Source: Candidatus Methylopumilus turicensis
GTDB taxonomy: Bacteria > Pseudomonadota > Gammaproteobacteria > Burkholderiales > Methylophilaceae
Assembly: GCF_000953015.1 (NCBI RefSeq)
Contig: NZ_LN794158.1
Location: forward strand, 1,240,001 to 1,304,000
DNA length: 64,000 bases
Direction of reading: 5' to 3'
Shown here: positions 7,960 through 16,513 of the stretch, piece after piece
Position numbering within the stretch: the stretch's first letter is position 1
Layout of the letters: the number at the start of each line of letters is the position of its first letter
Translations under genes and position numbers: made by a program
Notes under the pieces: generated by a model
Databases searched by the model: none
Seen by the model: only the letters and a program-made list of their open reading frames with translations
Told to the model about the DNA's origin: nothing

Positions 7960-8573
7960 GGTTCACGCCTTAACAGTAATGCGTAACTGAGTTTTATTTG
8001 CACGGCAGTATCTTTGACTGTTTCACGTTTGATATTCACTTCAGCTAGACCCAGGGAAGGAAATTGCTCGCTGGCACCAGCAATAAATGCTTTGAGGTTT
8101 TTATAACTACCCTGCACCGGAAAAATAATCTCATAGCGCATGAGGCGCGGATTATTGGCATCGGGTGCTAGCTTATATTCGCCCACCACTAGGCTAATGC
8201 CTTTTTCTTGCGCTAACTGATGAATTCCGGCTAAGACTTTGGACACCTCGCCGACTGGCGGAAATTGCGCATAAAACTTTTGCAGGGCTTGTTCATCATT
8301 GAGTTTAGGCAATTTAGCTTGCTGCTCGCCAGATGCAATAGGTTGCTGACTTATCCAAGCCAGCGCTTGGGTTTTTTGTTGTAAAGCCTGCTCACCTGGC
8401 AACAATGAAGTCAGTCCCATCGCTAGAGAAACGACCAAACCTAACAGGCCAAGCATACCGAGCAGCCCAAGCTGATGGCGTAAAACTTCCAAATAACTTA
8501 GCAGGCTACTGATGTTAACCTTATTGATATCAACAGCATTCATCTTGAATTTGCTCACATTAGGCTTGCTCAT
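7953..8573 (-). CDS. PilO/GspM-like inner-membrane protein
   Basis: 206 residues from the ATG at 8573, which overlaps the TGA of the upstream gene in an ATGA junction. One transmembrane helix at about 33-55 ('LLGMLGLLGLVVSLAMGLTSLL') is followed by a coiled-coil stretch and a ferredoxin-like periplasmic domain ('LRYEIIFPVQGSYKNLKAFIAGASEQFP' region), the hallmark of PilO. It probably pairs with the PilN-like product of the preceding gene to form the inner-membrane alignment complex. Gene order M-N-O-P-secretin is that of type IV pilus operons, although the rest of the block is type II-like. Confidence 0.75.
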   Translation of the reverse strand: MSKPNVSKFKMNAVDINKVNISSLLSYLEVLRHQLGLLGMLGLLGLVVSLAMGLTSLLPGEQALQQKTQALAWISQQPIASGEQQAKLPKLNDEQALQKFYAQFPPVGEVSKVLAGIHQLAQEKGISLVVGEYKLAPDANNPRLMRYEIIFPVQGSYKNLKAFIAGASEQFPSLGLAEVNIKRETVKDTAVQIKLSYALLLRREPC

Positions 8574-9103
8574 TGGTGATCTTTCCAAGTTGCCACTGCG
8601 ACAAAGCGGATGGGATGCTGATCGACATCTTCGACGACTTCATGCTTGAGCAGGTAAACGTTGGCAAGCTCGCCACTGGCCTCGAGCTTTTCTAGGTAGC
8701 TAAACATGATGTCTTTATTCTTCGCCTCGGCTGTGATTTTGAGTTGGCGCTTCTTCGCATCTGGCTCTATCGCTAGCAGCGCAAGGCCATCTAAGGCTGA
8801 AGATTCAAGTGCATTCAAGACATCGCCCCATGGAATCATCAAGAAACTCGCGAGTTTTTTGGCCTCTTCAATTTTAGCGAGAAGATCAGCCGATGATTTT
8901 GCTTGTAGCTGCGGCTCGGCTGGTTTGAGACCTTTACGTTCTTTTAATTGCAAGATGGATTGATCTAACGTTAACAGTTGTTGATTGATATGAGTATGTC
9001 GCTGCCAAACAGTCATGAGCACAATCAGCCCGAGTGTGAACATTGCAAGTCCTAGCAAGGATGGCTTGCGACTTGAGGCAAAATCGAGATGGAGGGCGCG
9101 CAT
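8570..9103 (-). CDS. PilN-like / GspL C-terminal-like inner-membrane protein
   Basis: 177 residues: a short cytoplasmic N-terminus ('MRALHLDFASSRK', comparable to the PilN motif that binds PilM), one transmembrane helix at about 17-35, a coiled coil, and a small ferredoxin-like periplasmic domain ('LNALESSALDGLALLAIEPDAKKRQLKITAEAKN' region). It starts 3 bp from the stop of the PilM-like gene and overlaps the PilO-like gene. It probably bridges the cytoplasmic PilM-like protein to the periplasmic complex. Confidence 0.72.
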   Translation of the reverse strand: MRALHLDFASSRKPSLLGLAMFTLGLIVLMTVWQRHTHINQQLLTLDQSILQLKERKGLKPAEPQLQAKSSADLLAKIEEAKKLASFLMIPWGDVLNALESSALDGLALLAIEPDAKKRQLKITAEAKNKDIMFSYLEKLEASGELANVYLLKHEVVEDVDQHPIRFVAVATWKDHQ

Positions 9104-9105
9104 GA

Positions 9106-10026
9106 TTAAAACACCGCACTTAATGCCATGGTGTATGGCTGATCTTTGCTAGGCATATAGCCAGTAATGGCTTTTTGATTAGCGGGTAGCACTTGCCAAG
9201 CGGGATTGTTTTGCTTAAAGCCTTGCTTGATTTTTTCATCCTGAAGTGTGGGCAGCGCGGAAAAATAGATACTTGCCTGCGTATTCTGCAAGCCAGCTAT
9301 TTGAAGGCCAGACAAGAGCAACTCGCGTGAAATAAGCGCGGCTAAATCATCCGACCAATCCTCAGAGGTTTTGGTCGCCGTGATACTTTGCCAATTGCCG
9401 TCGCGCATTAAAGCAATCGTTAAGCGGCCTGCTTCCACCTGAACCAAACAGCTCACACCAGTGCCTATCTGACGACGCATACTATTAAATCCACTCATCA
9501 AATAGGGCTGCAATGAATTAAGCTTAGACTGATGCTTTTGACAGAGCGCTTCGATTGCCGTGACCAATTCGGTATCTATAGCGCTGATCAAAAGGCTATC
9601 ACCATGCGGAAGCGGATTCGCGCGTATCGTCCAATGATCCACACTGTCGCCATAGCTTTCTCTAAAACAATGCGTGGCGACGGCCATCACTTTGTCAGCA
9701 GGGCTGAAAGCTGGCATAGCCGGAATGATTTTGTAACGGACGAATTGATTGGATAACACCAGCGTTAATGGCAGACCATTCCCTGAAGGCTTGCTTTGTG
9801 TCTGAGCGTTTGCATTTGATAGTAAGTTTTCTAAGGCAATGATCGCGCTTGCCCAAGACTGTGCCTGATGGGCAACCTGATGATTGGCAGCCATCGGCGC
9901 AAGATTTTTTTCGAGTAATCGTTTAGCCATGCCATTTTCTAGGCGCAGCAGTGCCACAGCATCCGCGCCTAGACTGGCGACTTGCTGGGTCAATAACTGA
10001 TTTTTAAAGCGCAATAAAAGTGACAC
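9106..10026 (-). CDS. PilM/GspL-N-like cytoplasmic actin-fold protein
   Basis: 306 residues, GTG start at 10026 with AGAAGAGA upstream, overlapping the end of the ATPase gene by 23 bp. No transmembrane segment. Weak actin-like ATPase-fold signs, such as 'LTLVLSNQFVRYKIIPAM' and 'VSCLVQVEAGRLTIALMRDGNW', resemble MshI/PilM-like proteins. Its position between the E-type ATPase and a PilN-like gene supports a PilM/GspL cytoplasmic-domain role. Sequence similarity to classical PilM is low, so the call rests on context. Confidence 0.62.
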   Translation of the reverse strand: MSLLLRFKNQLLTQQVASLGADAVALLRLENGMAKRLLEKNLAPMAANHQVAHQAQSWASAIIALENLLSNANAQTQSKPSGNGLPLTLVLSNQFVRYKIIPAMPAFSPADKVMAVATHCFRESYGDSVDHWTIRANPLPHGDSLLISAIDTELVTAIEALCQKHQSKLNSLQPYLMSGFNSMRRQIGTGVSCLVQVEAGRLTIALMRDGNWQSITATKTSEDWSDDLAALISRELLLSGLQIAGLQNTQASIYFSALPTLQDEKIKQGFKQNNPAWQVLPANQKAITGYMPSKDQPYTMALSAVF

Positions 10027-11716
10027 GGTTAATCTCTTCTAAAGTTGTCTTACCGTTGGCAACTGCTTCAACTGCAGTTTCACGGAGAAGTCGCAAGCCT
10101 TTGCGGCGAGCGGTTTCTTTGAGTTGTCTAATGGGATCACGAGCTATGATCATTTCGCGAATTTCGTCATCTAAAATGAGTAACTCAGCGACGGCCATAC
10201 GCCCTTTATACCCGGTACCGCGGCATTGACCGCAACCTTGGCCTTTTAAGAAAGTCATGCCGGCAGCAGCTTCTTGAGTCACTGCAGATTTTGCCAATAG
10301 CTCATCCGATGGCTGGTAGCTCACCGCACAATTGGTGCAATTTAAGCGCACCAGTCGCTGTGCCAAAATGCCATTGAGTGCAGAGACAAAACTATAGGTA
10401 TCGACTTCCATGTTAATAAAACGGCCAATCACATCAAACACATTATTAGCGTGGACCGTAGTAAAAACTAAGTGACCGGTAAGCGCTGCTTGCACGGCAA
10501 TTTGCGCGGTTTCTGAGTCGCGAATTTCGCCCACCATAATTTTGTCAGGGTCGTGACGCAAGATAGAACGCAGTCCACGCGCAAAGGTGAGGCCTTTTTT
10601 CTCATTCACGGGAATTTGTAGCACGCCAGATAAGTTGTATTCAACCGGATCTTCAATGGTGATAATCTTGTCTTTGCCCGTATTGACCTCTGAGATAGCC
10701 GCATACAAAGTAGTGGTTTTACCGCTACCGGTGGGGCCTGTGACTAGCACCATGCCGTAAGGCTCTTGCGCTAGCGCACGAAATTGATTGCGAGTGAGTT
10801 CGTCAATCCCAATGTGTTCAAGGGTCAGGCCCTTAGATTGCTCGGTCAAGGCCTTGCGATCCAAAATACGCAAGACGGCATCTTCGCCATACACGCTAGG
10901 CATGATAGACACACGCAAATCGACTTCGCGATTTTGGATATTGACTTTAAAGCGCCCATCTTGCGGGACTCTACGTTCCGCAATATCGAGTTCCGCCATC
11001 ACTTTAATCCGCGAAATCACTTGCTCTGCCATCTCGGCACCTTGAATCGCACCGACGGTATCTAGCACGCCGTCGATTCGATATTTAAGCGCTAAGCCTA
11101 AACCTGTCGTTTCTAGGTGAATATCACTCGCGCCAATTTTCATGGCATCGTACAAGGTGGAATTCACTAAGCGAATGACTGGACTGGCATCTGCTGAAAT
11201 ACTACTTAAGGATAGTTGCTCCACTCCTTCAATTTGATGCAGGGCTGACTGGCCTGATTCCTCTTCGTTTGCCATGACTTTGTCCATGGCTTTAAGCGTT
11301 TCTTCAAAACGCGATAAGTAAGCAGACACGTCGGCATAATGCGATAAGCGCAAGGCAAATGGCTCGCGTACCTTTTCCATGAGCCAATTAGCAAGGCCTT
11401 CCGCAAATGGGTCGGCGATGGCAACCAATAAATCGCCTTGCTGATTTCTAAGCGGAATACATTCATGCTGATAGGCTTCAGCAAACGCTAACACATCAAA
11501 ATCCGTGCTAAGTTCATGTAAGGCTTTGTTATCAAGGGTCACGTACTGAAACGCCGCCCCTAGTGCCGCAAGAAATGCCTCTTGCGAGAGCTCGCTTTGG
11601 TCTGCCAATACCTCAATCAAAAGGCGACGAGATTGCTGGGCAATTTGTTTTGCCTGTTGAATTGCCTCCGCACTAATAAGCTTAGGCGCTGCTTGGTGGA
11701 TGATAGGCTGGTTCAT
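10004..11716 (-). CDS. Type II secretion/type IV pilus assembly ATPase (GspE/PilB family)
   Basis: A 570-residue hexameric motor ATPase for pseudopilin polymerisation. An N-terminal GspE/PilB domain (about 1-140) is followed by the catalytic core: Walker A 'GPTGSGKTT' at 327-335, Asp box 'ITIEDPVE' at 352-359, Walker B around 'IMVGEIRD' at 393-400 and His box 'TGHLVFTTVH' at 413-422. A zinc tetracysteine motif is complete at C460, C463, C495 and C498. This pattern marks an assembly ATPase rather than a PilT retraction ATPase, and no retraction ATPase is in the block. Its ATG overlaps the stop of the platform gene's neighbour in an ATGA junction at 11713-11716. Confidence 0.95.
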   Translation of the reverse strand: MNQPIIHQAAPKLISAEAIQQAKQIAQQSRRLLIEVLADQSELSQEAFLAALGAAFQYVTLDNKALHELSTDFDVLAFAEAYQHECIPLRNQQGDLLVAIADPFAEGLANWLMEKVREPFALRLSHYADVSAYLSRFEETLKAMDKVMANEEESGQSALHQIEGVEQLSLSSISADASPVIRLVNSTLYDAMKIGASDIHLETTGLGLALKYRIDGVLDTVGAIQGAEMAEQVISRIKVMAELDIAERRVPQDGRFKVNIQNREVDLRVSIMPSVYGEDAVLRILDRKALTEQSKGLTLEHIGIDELTRNQFRALAQEPYGMVLVTGPTGSGKTTTLYAAISEVNTGKDKIITIEDPVEYNLSGVLQIPVNEKKGLTFARGLRSILRHDPDKIMVGEIRDSETAQIAVQAALTGHLVFTTVHANNVFDVIGRFINMEVDTYSFVSALNGILAQRLVRLNCTNCAVSYQPSDELLAKSAVTQEAAAGMTFLKGQGCGQCRGTGYKGRMAVAELLILDDEIREMIIARDPIRQLKETARRKGLRLLRETAVEAVANGKTTLEEINRVTFIAL

Positions 11717-12900
11717 TGGATGCTTCCCGCCAAATCAAAAATGGGCATATACAGCATGAGCACCACAAACCCAATCACAAAGCCGATGAACAGCATGAGT
11801 AAGGGTTCAAATAGTTTGGTAAACCAATCAATCCAGCGCGCGGTTTCTTCATCATAAAAACTAGAAATACGCTCCATCATTTCGCCCATCATGCCGCTCC
11901 GTTCCCCCACCCTCAGCATTCGCAGTGCAACAGGCGTTGAAAGATCATTGAGCTCCATGGCCATGGAGATGGCTTGGCCTTGACGAATTTGTTCGGAAGC
12001 CGCCAGCATGCGCACTCTTAAGGCGGGGGCGAGCAGACCTGAAACCATCTTGAGCGCATTAAGAATCGGAATACCGGCAATCAGCAGCATGCCCAAAGAA
12101 CGATAGAAGCGTGAGAGTTGATAGATTTTCATACGCTCACCAATGGCTGGAATTTTCCATACCATCTCCATTAACTTGGTACGCACAGATTTTAGACTTA
12201 ATAAATAGGCGGCTAAAGCCATTAATCCAAGCAATGACATCATCAAGCTAAATCCATGTTGCTCAATAAACGTTCCCAATGAAAGTAATACTTGTGATAA
12301 AAATGGCAGGTCACTACCCATGTCTTCGTATATATGGGCAAACTTAGGCACGACATACGCCACTAAAAACAGCACCACCAAGCTGCCAACCGACAGCAAC
12401 ATCGCTGGGTAAATAGACGCTGAGATGACTTTCTTTTTCACTTGATCGATTTGACTTTGATAAGCGATATACCGCTTGAGTGAATCAGCCATTCCGCCTG
12501 TTTTTTCACTCGCTCTCAAGGCTGCCACATACAATGGCGGAAACGCTTGTGGAAAAGACTGCATGGCGGTGGACAATGGCTGACCTTCACTTAATAGCCT
12601 CAGTATGCCTTGAAGTGTTTGTCTGACCTCTGGACGCGTTTCTTTTTCTGCAAGCGCTTCAATGGCTTCCATCAAGTTAAGTCCGGCTTCCAACAAGGCC
12701 AGCATTTCTTGACTAAACAGCATGATCGGAAAGCGCTCACGCTTGGTGAAGTGTTTTTGCCATCCACTGCCCGCTGGTTTAGCTGAAAATACGGTGTAGC
12801 CTAAAGACTTAGCACTGCCAATAGCCATCTGCTCGCTGACGGCATCTAGTCGTAGCGATGAATATTCTTTGCCGCGTAATACACTGAGGTCATAAAGCAT
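11713..12900 (-). CDS. Inner-membrane platform protein (GspF/PilC family)
   Basis: 395 residues with two GspF repeats, each ending in membrane helices: 'YPAMLLSVGSLVVLFLVAYVV' near 165, 'LMMSLLGLMALAAYLL' near 220 and a C-terminal helix 'LLMLFIGFVIGFVVLMLY' near 370. The repeat signatures 'QEMLALLEAGLNLMEAIEALA' and 'FYRSLGMLLIAGIPILNALK' are clear. It couples the ATPase to pseudopilin extraction from the membrane. The start lies 2 bp after the pseudopilin G stop. Residues 1-60 carry a short cytoplasmic N-terminal extension typical of GspF. Confidence 0.95.
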   Translation of the reverse strand: MLYDLSVLRGKEYSSLRLDAVSEQMAIGSAKSLGYTVFSAKPAGSGWQKHFTKRERFPIMLFSQEMLALLEAGLNLMEAIEALAEKETRPEVRQTLQGILRLLSEGQPLSTAMQSFPQAFPPLYVAALRASEKTGGMADSLKRYIAYQSQIDQVKKKVISASIYPAMLLSVGSLVVLFLVAYVVPKFAHIYEDMGSDLPFLSQVLLSLGTFIEQHGFSLMMSLLGLMALAAYLLSLKSVRTKLMEMVWKIPAIGERMKIYQLSRFYRSLGMLLIAGIPILNALKMVSGLLAPALRVRMLAASEQIRQGQAISMAMELNDLSTPVALRMLRVGERSGMMGEMMERISSFYDEETARWIDWFTKLFEPLLMLFIGFVIGFVVLMLYMPIFDLAGSIQ

Positions 12901-12902
12901 AA

Positions 12903-13355
12903 CTACCAGCTGACAATGTCCGCCATCTCATCTACCCCGCCTGGTTGACCGTCTTTACCTAAAGAAGATAAATCGTATTCGCCGTGTTCGCCAGGGGATT
13001 TGTATTGGTAAGGGTTGCCCCAAGGATCTGCAGGCACGCTTTTCTTAAGATAAGGACCTGACCAACGTGCCTCACTTGCTGGTTTCACCATCAGCGCTGC
13101 CAAGCCTTGCTCGGTGGCGGGATAGTGGCCGGTATCTAAACGATATTGGTCTAATGATTTTTCTAAAGCATCGATTTGCGCGCGCGCCGCTTTGACTTCT
13201 GATTTGCCGATTTGGGCGAAATATTTAGGGCCGACATAACCAACGAGCAGGCCAATAATGACCATCACCACCAATAGCTCCAACAAAGTAAAGCCACGTT
13301 GGCTTAAATTTGATCGTTTATTGCTTAATGGTCTTTTACTCAATGGGTTGGTCAT
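12903..13355 (-). CDS. gspG: Major pseudopilin GspG
   Basis: About 150 residues from the ATG at 13355, chosen because GAAGGG lies about 8 bp upstream; an ATG at 13373 has no site. The prepilin signal 'RGFTLLELLVVMVIIGLLVG' includes Glu5. The globular domain is classical GspG: 'LDTGHYPATEQGLAALM', 'PYLKKSVPADPWGNPYQY' and a C-terminal 'YDLSSLGKDGQPGG', where Asp and backbone groups bind calcium in known GspG structures. It is the first gene of the 11-gene block and the main filament subunit. Calcium-site residues and the PxDPWG motif place it with type II secretion rather than with type IV pilins. Confidence 0.95.
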   Translation of the reverse strand: MTNPLSKRPLSNKRSNLSQRGFTLLELLVVMVIIGLLVGYVGPKYFAQIGKSEVKAARAQIDALEKSLDQYRLDTGHYPATEQGLAALMVKPASEARWSGPYLKKSVPADPWGNPYQYKSPGEHGEYDLSSLGKDGQPGGVDEMADIVSW

Positions 13356-13497
13356 TAGATTGCCCTTCAACATAGCAAAATCAGTTTTATTACAAGACTG
13401 ATGATTCTATCTGAAGAATTTGACAGATTTGTTTCAATTAAATGACATTTTTAACTAGTTACCTGTCCTGTCGCCGCAAAAATAATTGGCTAGATTG

Positions 13498-13535
13498 CGC
13501 AAAAACTAGATTGCGCGATAAAGATATCGCGCCAA
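13498..13535 (-). terminator. Terminator after the NDP-sugar pyrophosphorylase gene
   Basis: Directly past the TAA at 13536-13538, the minus strand forms a perfect 8-bp stem GCGCGATA/TATCGCGC with a 4-nt loop (13513-13532), followed by a short spacer and TTTTT (13501-13505). The 11-mer CTAGATTGCGC also occurs twice here, at about 13490 and 13506. Confidence 0.6.
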
Positions 13536-14648
13536 TTATGAACGCGCATCACCCCAGCGCAAAATACAGTCGTCATCGCCGATGTAGTAGGTTCTGCCGC
13601 TGCGATCCACGCAGTAGTTGGGTGACACAATCATTTCATAAAAGGTCTCCCCTTCACTAATGCGTGTGTAATCAAACAATACCGACCGGATGACTTTGGC
13701 ATTTTTACGAATATGCGAACCATGTGAAATCCAGCATGGGCCAACGATCTCAGCACCTGCATCAATACGGGCGCCTGAGGCAATATACACTGGGCCTTCA
13801 ATTTTGACATTATCCCAATCGACCGAGGTATTTAAGCCCACCCAAACGCCTGGCTTGACTTCCTTACCTGGGATTTTCATAAAACTAATTTCGCCACGTA
13901 AAACGCGCTGTAATACTTCCCAGTAGTCCGAGATACGGCCAATATCAATCCAGTTATAACTGCGATTTTGCGCGTAAAAGGGCAGGCCTTTTTCGACCAG
14001 CAATGGGAATAATTGACTGCCAATATCAAACACCACGCCAGGTGGAATGAGCGCAATCGCTTCTGGCTCAAAGAAATAAATGCCCGTGCTGGCTAGGTTG
14101 GAGCGGGCTTCTTCTGGCTTAGGCTTTTCCTGAAAAGACAGCACGCGCCCTTCCTCATCGGTCTCCACAACGCCGTAGTTCACGACCTCGCTGTCAGGCA
14201 CCGCCATGGTCACAATGCTCACCATGGCCTTTTTTGCTTTGTGCTCTTTTAGCGCTGCGCCGATATCCAAATCAATCAACGCGTCACCACACAACACAAT
14301 CGTTGTTTGGTCAAAAAACCCACCAAAGTCTTGAATGCGGCGCATACCCCCAGCGGAGCCTAAAGGTGATGGCTTGATCTCGCCATGGTCATAAACACCT
14401 TCGAAGGAATAGCCGATATCCACACCCCAGCGACTACCATTACTAAAGTAGTGCTCAATTTTTCGGTAGGAGTGTGCGACGTTGACCATGATTTCATGTA
14501 CGCCATGACGTGCCAGATGCTCGATTAAGTACTCCATCACGGGCTTACCTAAAATAGGAATCATAGGCTTAGGCATGTCTTTCGTCAGTGGGCGCACTCG
14601 TGTGCCTTGTCCAGCGGCAAGAATCATCCCTTTTAGTTGCTGTGTCAT
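13536..14648 (-). CDS. NDP-sugar pyrophosphorylase (mannose-1-phosphate guanylyltransferase-like)
   Basis: About 370 residues from the ATG at 14648 (GGAA about 9 bp upstream); upstream Met codons at 14663 and 14696 are less likely. The N-terminal Rossmann nucleotidyltransferase has 'LAAGQGTRVRPLTKDMPKPM', 'VLCGDALIDLDI' and 'FQEKPKPEEARS'. The C-terminal third is a left-handed beta-helix with hexapeptide-like repeats ('GARIDAGAEIVGPCWISHGSHI'). It converts a sugar 1-phosphate plus NTP to NDP-sugar. The exact sugar is unclear: both GDP-mannose and glucose-1-phosphate enzymes look like this. It follows the ManC gene on the same strand, which favours a mannose or exopolysaccharide precursor role. 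Confidence 0.82.
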   Translation of the reverse strand: MTQQLKGMILAAGQGTRVRPLTKDMPKPMIPILGKPVMEYLIEHLARHGVHEIMVNVAHSYRKIEHYFSNGSRWGVDIGYSFEGVYDHGEIKPSPLGSAGGMRRIQDFGGFFDQTTIVLCGDALIDLDIGAALKEHKAKKAMVSIVTMAVPDSEVVNYGVVETDEEGRVLSFQEKPKPEEARSNLASTGIYFFEPEAIALIPPGVVFDIGSQLFPLLVEKGLPFYAQNRSYNWIDIGRISDYWEVLQRVLRGEISFMKIPGKEVKPGVWVGLNTSVDWDNVKIEGPVYIASGARIDAGAEIVGPCWISHGSHIRKNAKVIRSVLFDYTRISEGETFYEMIVSPNYCVDRSGRTYYIGDDDCILRWGDARS

Positions 14649-14731
14649 TTTGTTTGTTTCCATTACATTTTGGTAGTGTTGTGTGGTGATTTGCATCGAT
14701 CAAAATGCGTTTTTTAAAAGCCGTGTAAGCC

Positions 14732-16192
14732 TTATGCTCTTCCATAAGCGTCTTCAAAACGCTCAATATCATCTTCCCCTAAATAGCTGCCAGATTGTAC
14801 CTCGATGATTTCGAGCGGGATTTTTCCGGTATTTTCTAGCCTATGCTTAATGCCAAGCGGTATATAGGTAGATTCATTTTCTGTGACGATGTAACTGGTT
14901 TCGTCACGGGTGACCTTGGCTGTACCTTTCACCACGATCCAATGTTCAGCGCGATGATGATGCAATTGTAATGAGAGCCTCGCTCCTGGCTTGACCATAA
15001 TGCGCTTGACCTGAAAGCGATCTGAGGCATCAATACTGTCGTACCAGCCCCATGGACGATAAACTTTACGATGCAACGATCCTTCTACTCGGCCCTGCTG
15101 TTTTAACTGATCAACAATTTTTTTCACATCTTGCGTCTTACTCTTGTGGGCAACAAGCACGGCATCTGCAGTTTCTACGACGACTAAATCACTCACCCCA
15201 ACGCAGGCCACTAATCGGCTCGCAGAAAATGCTAATGTATCTTTGCAATCTGTTAATAACACATCCCCTTGCACCGCATTGCCGACATTATCTTTATCTA
15301 ACGCTTGCCATAAGGAATCCCATGCGCCCACATCAGACCAACCCGCGGCCAGAGGGATCACGGCAGCTGAGGGTAAATTCGCTTGACCAGCAGCGATACG
15401 CTCCATCACGGCATAGTCAATCGAGTCGCTAGGACAGCTGGCAAATTCAGCCTTACCCACGCGAACGAAATTTCCATCTAGCTGTTCACCCTGCCAAGCG
15501 GCTTTGCATGCGGCTAAAATATCTGGTCGACAACTTTCCATGGCAGATAACCACACTGAGGCACGCACCATAAATAAGCCGCTATTCCATAAGTAGTTAC
15601 CGTCATCCACATAGGTTTGCGCTATCTCGCGATTAGGCTTTTCCACAAAACGTGTTAACTCAAAAGCACTTGATTGGGGCAAGGACTGACCCGTTTGAAT
15701 ATAACCATAGCCAGTTTCTGGGCAATCCGGTGTAATGCCGAAGGTAACGATCATGCCCGCTGCCGCTAAACTTGCCCCCTGACGAACGGCTAATTGAAAG
15801 GCGGCATTATCAAGAATAATATGATCGGCAGGCATCACTAAAAGCACAGGATCGCCATTTACACCATCAGCTTCAAGCGCGGCTAAGGTCAGCGCTGGGG
15901 CGGTATTTCTGCCCGTTGGCTCTAAAACAATCACGCCCTCTTTGCCCATTAAACGCAATTGCTCAGCAATCACAAAGCGGTACTCTTCATTGCAGACCAC
16001 CATGGTTGGTGCCAATGTTAAGCCAGCGATGCCATCTAATCTGCGAACCGTGCCTTGCAACAAGGAGTCTTCACCAAACAAAGGGAGCAACTGCTTGGGA
16101 TACTTTTCTCGCGACATGGGCCAGAGCCGTGTGCCTGATCCGCCAGACAAGATGACAGGTTGGACTTTTAAATCTGCAGCGATGTTGGACAT
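14732..16192 (-). CDS. manC: Bifunctional mannose-1-phosphate guanylyltransferase / mannose-6-phosphate isomerase (ManC/CpsB/XanB type)
   Basis: About 486 residues from the ATG at 16192, preceded by AAGAGAA; a TTG six codons earlier overlaps that site. The N-terminal GDP-mannose pyrophosphorylase domain has 'ILSGGSGTRLWPMSREKYPK', 'VMPADHII' and 'RFVEKPNRE'. The C-terminal type II phosphomannose isomerase cupin has 'QLHHHRAEHWIVVKGTAKV' with metal-binding His and Glu. It makes GDP-mannose from fructose-6-phosphate-derived mannose phosphates, for exopolysaccharide or LPS. The phosphomannomutase step is not encoded nearby. Its partner is the pyrophosphorylase gene 83 bp downstream. Confidence 0.95.
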   Translation of the reverse strand: MSNIAADLKVQPVILSGGSGTRLWPMSREKYPKQLLPLFGEDSLLQGTVRRLDGIAGLTLAPTMVVCNEEYRFVIAEQLRLMGKEGVIVLEPTGRNTAPALTLAALEADGVNGDPVLLVMPADHIILDNAAFQLAVRQGASLAAAGMIVTFGITPDCPETGYGYIQTGQSLPQSSAFELTRFVEKPNREIAQTYVDDGNYLWNSGLFMVRASVWLSAMESCRPDILAACKAAWQGEQLDGNFVRVGKAEFASCPSDSIDYAVMERIAAGQANLPSAAVIPLAAGWSDVGAWDSLWQALDKDNVGNAVQGDVLLTDCKDTLAFSASRLVACVGVSDLVVVETADAVLVAHKSKTQDVKKIVDQLKQQGRVEGSLHRKVYRPWGWYDSIDASDRFQVKRIMVKPGARLSLQLHHHRAEHWIVVKGTAKVTRDETSYIVTENESTYIPLGIKHRLENTGKIPLEIIEVQSGSYLGEDDIERFEDAYGRA

Positions 16193-16513
16193 ATCAATCG
16201 TTCTCTTCAATATTGAATCAGTAAGGGCGCATCATTACCGTCACGTCATTGCATTTAGTGACATCAGGGTAGGCAAGAATAAATTGACTGGCCTTGGATA
16301 GTCAAATCAAATATATGTGTCAGCGATGATCTTGTTGGGATGATTGGACGCAATAAGTCTCATATTAAAGGACTTCTCAAAATATCGCCAAAATCCAAGA
16401 CTGAAATTTAATTCTAGCCGCCAAGCCAAAAGTAGATCTACTCATAAAATATGTTTTTGCCATAAAATACTTTGATATTAGGATAGTCACTTTGCGACCG
16501 AGTAAGGCTTACC
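16193..16513. other. AT-rich intergenic region without a recognised gene
   Basis: Separates ManC (minus) from the broken lipoprotein (plus). It must hold the manC promoter. I see no long open frame, no RNA gene and no strong hairpin. Confidence 0.6.

Noticed and set aside
15052-15432. Plus-strand open frame opposite manC
   Set aside because: Composition is an antisense shadow of ManC with no motif.
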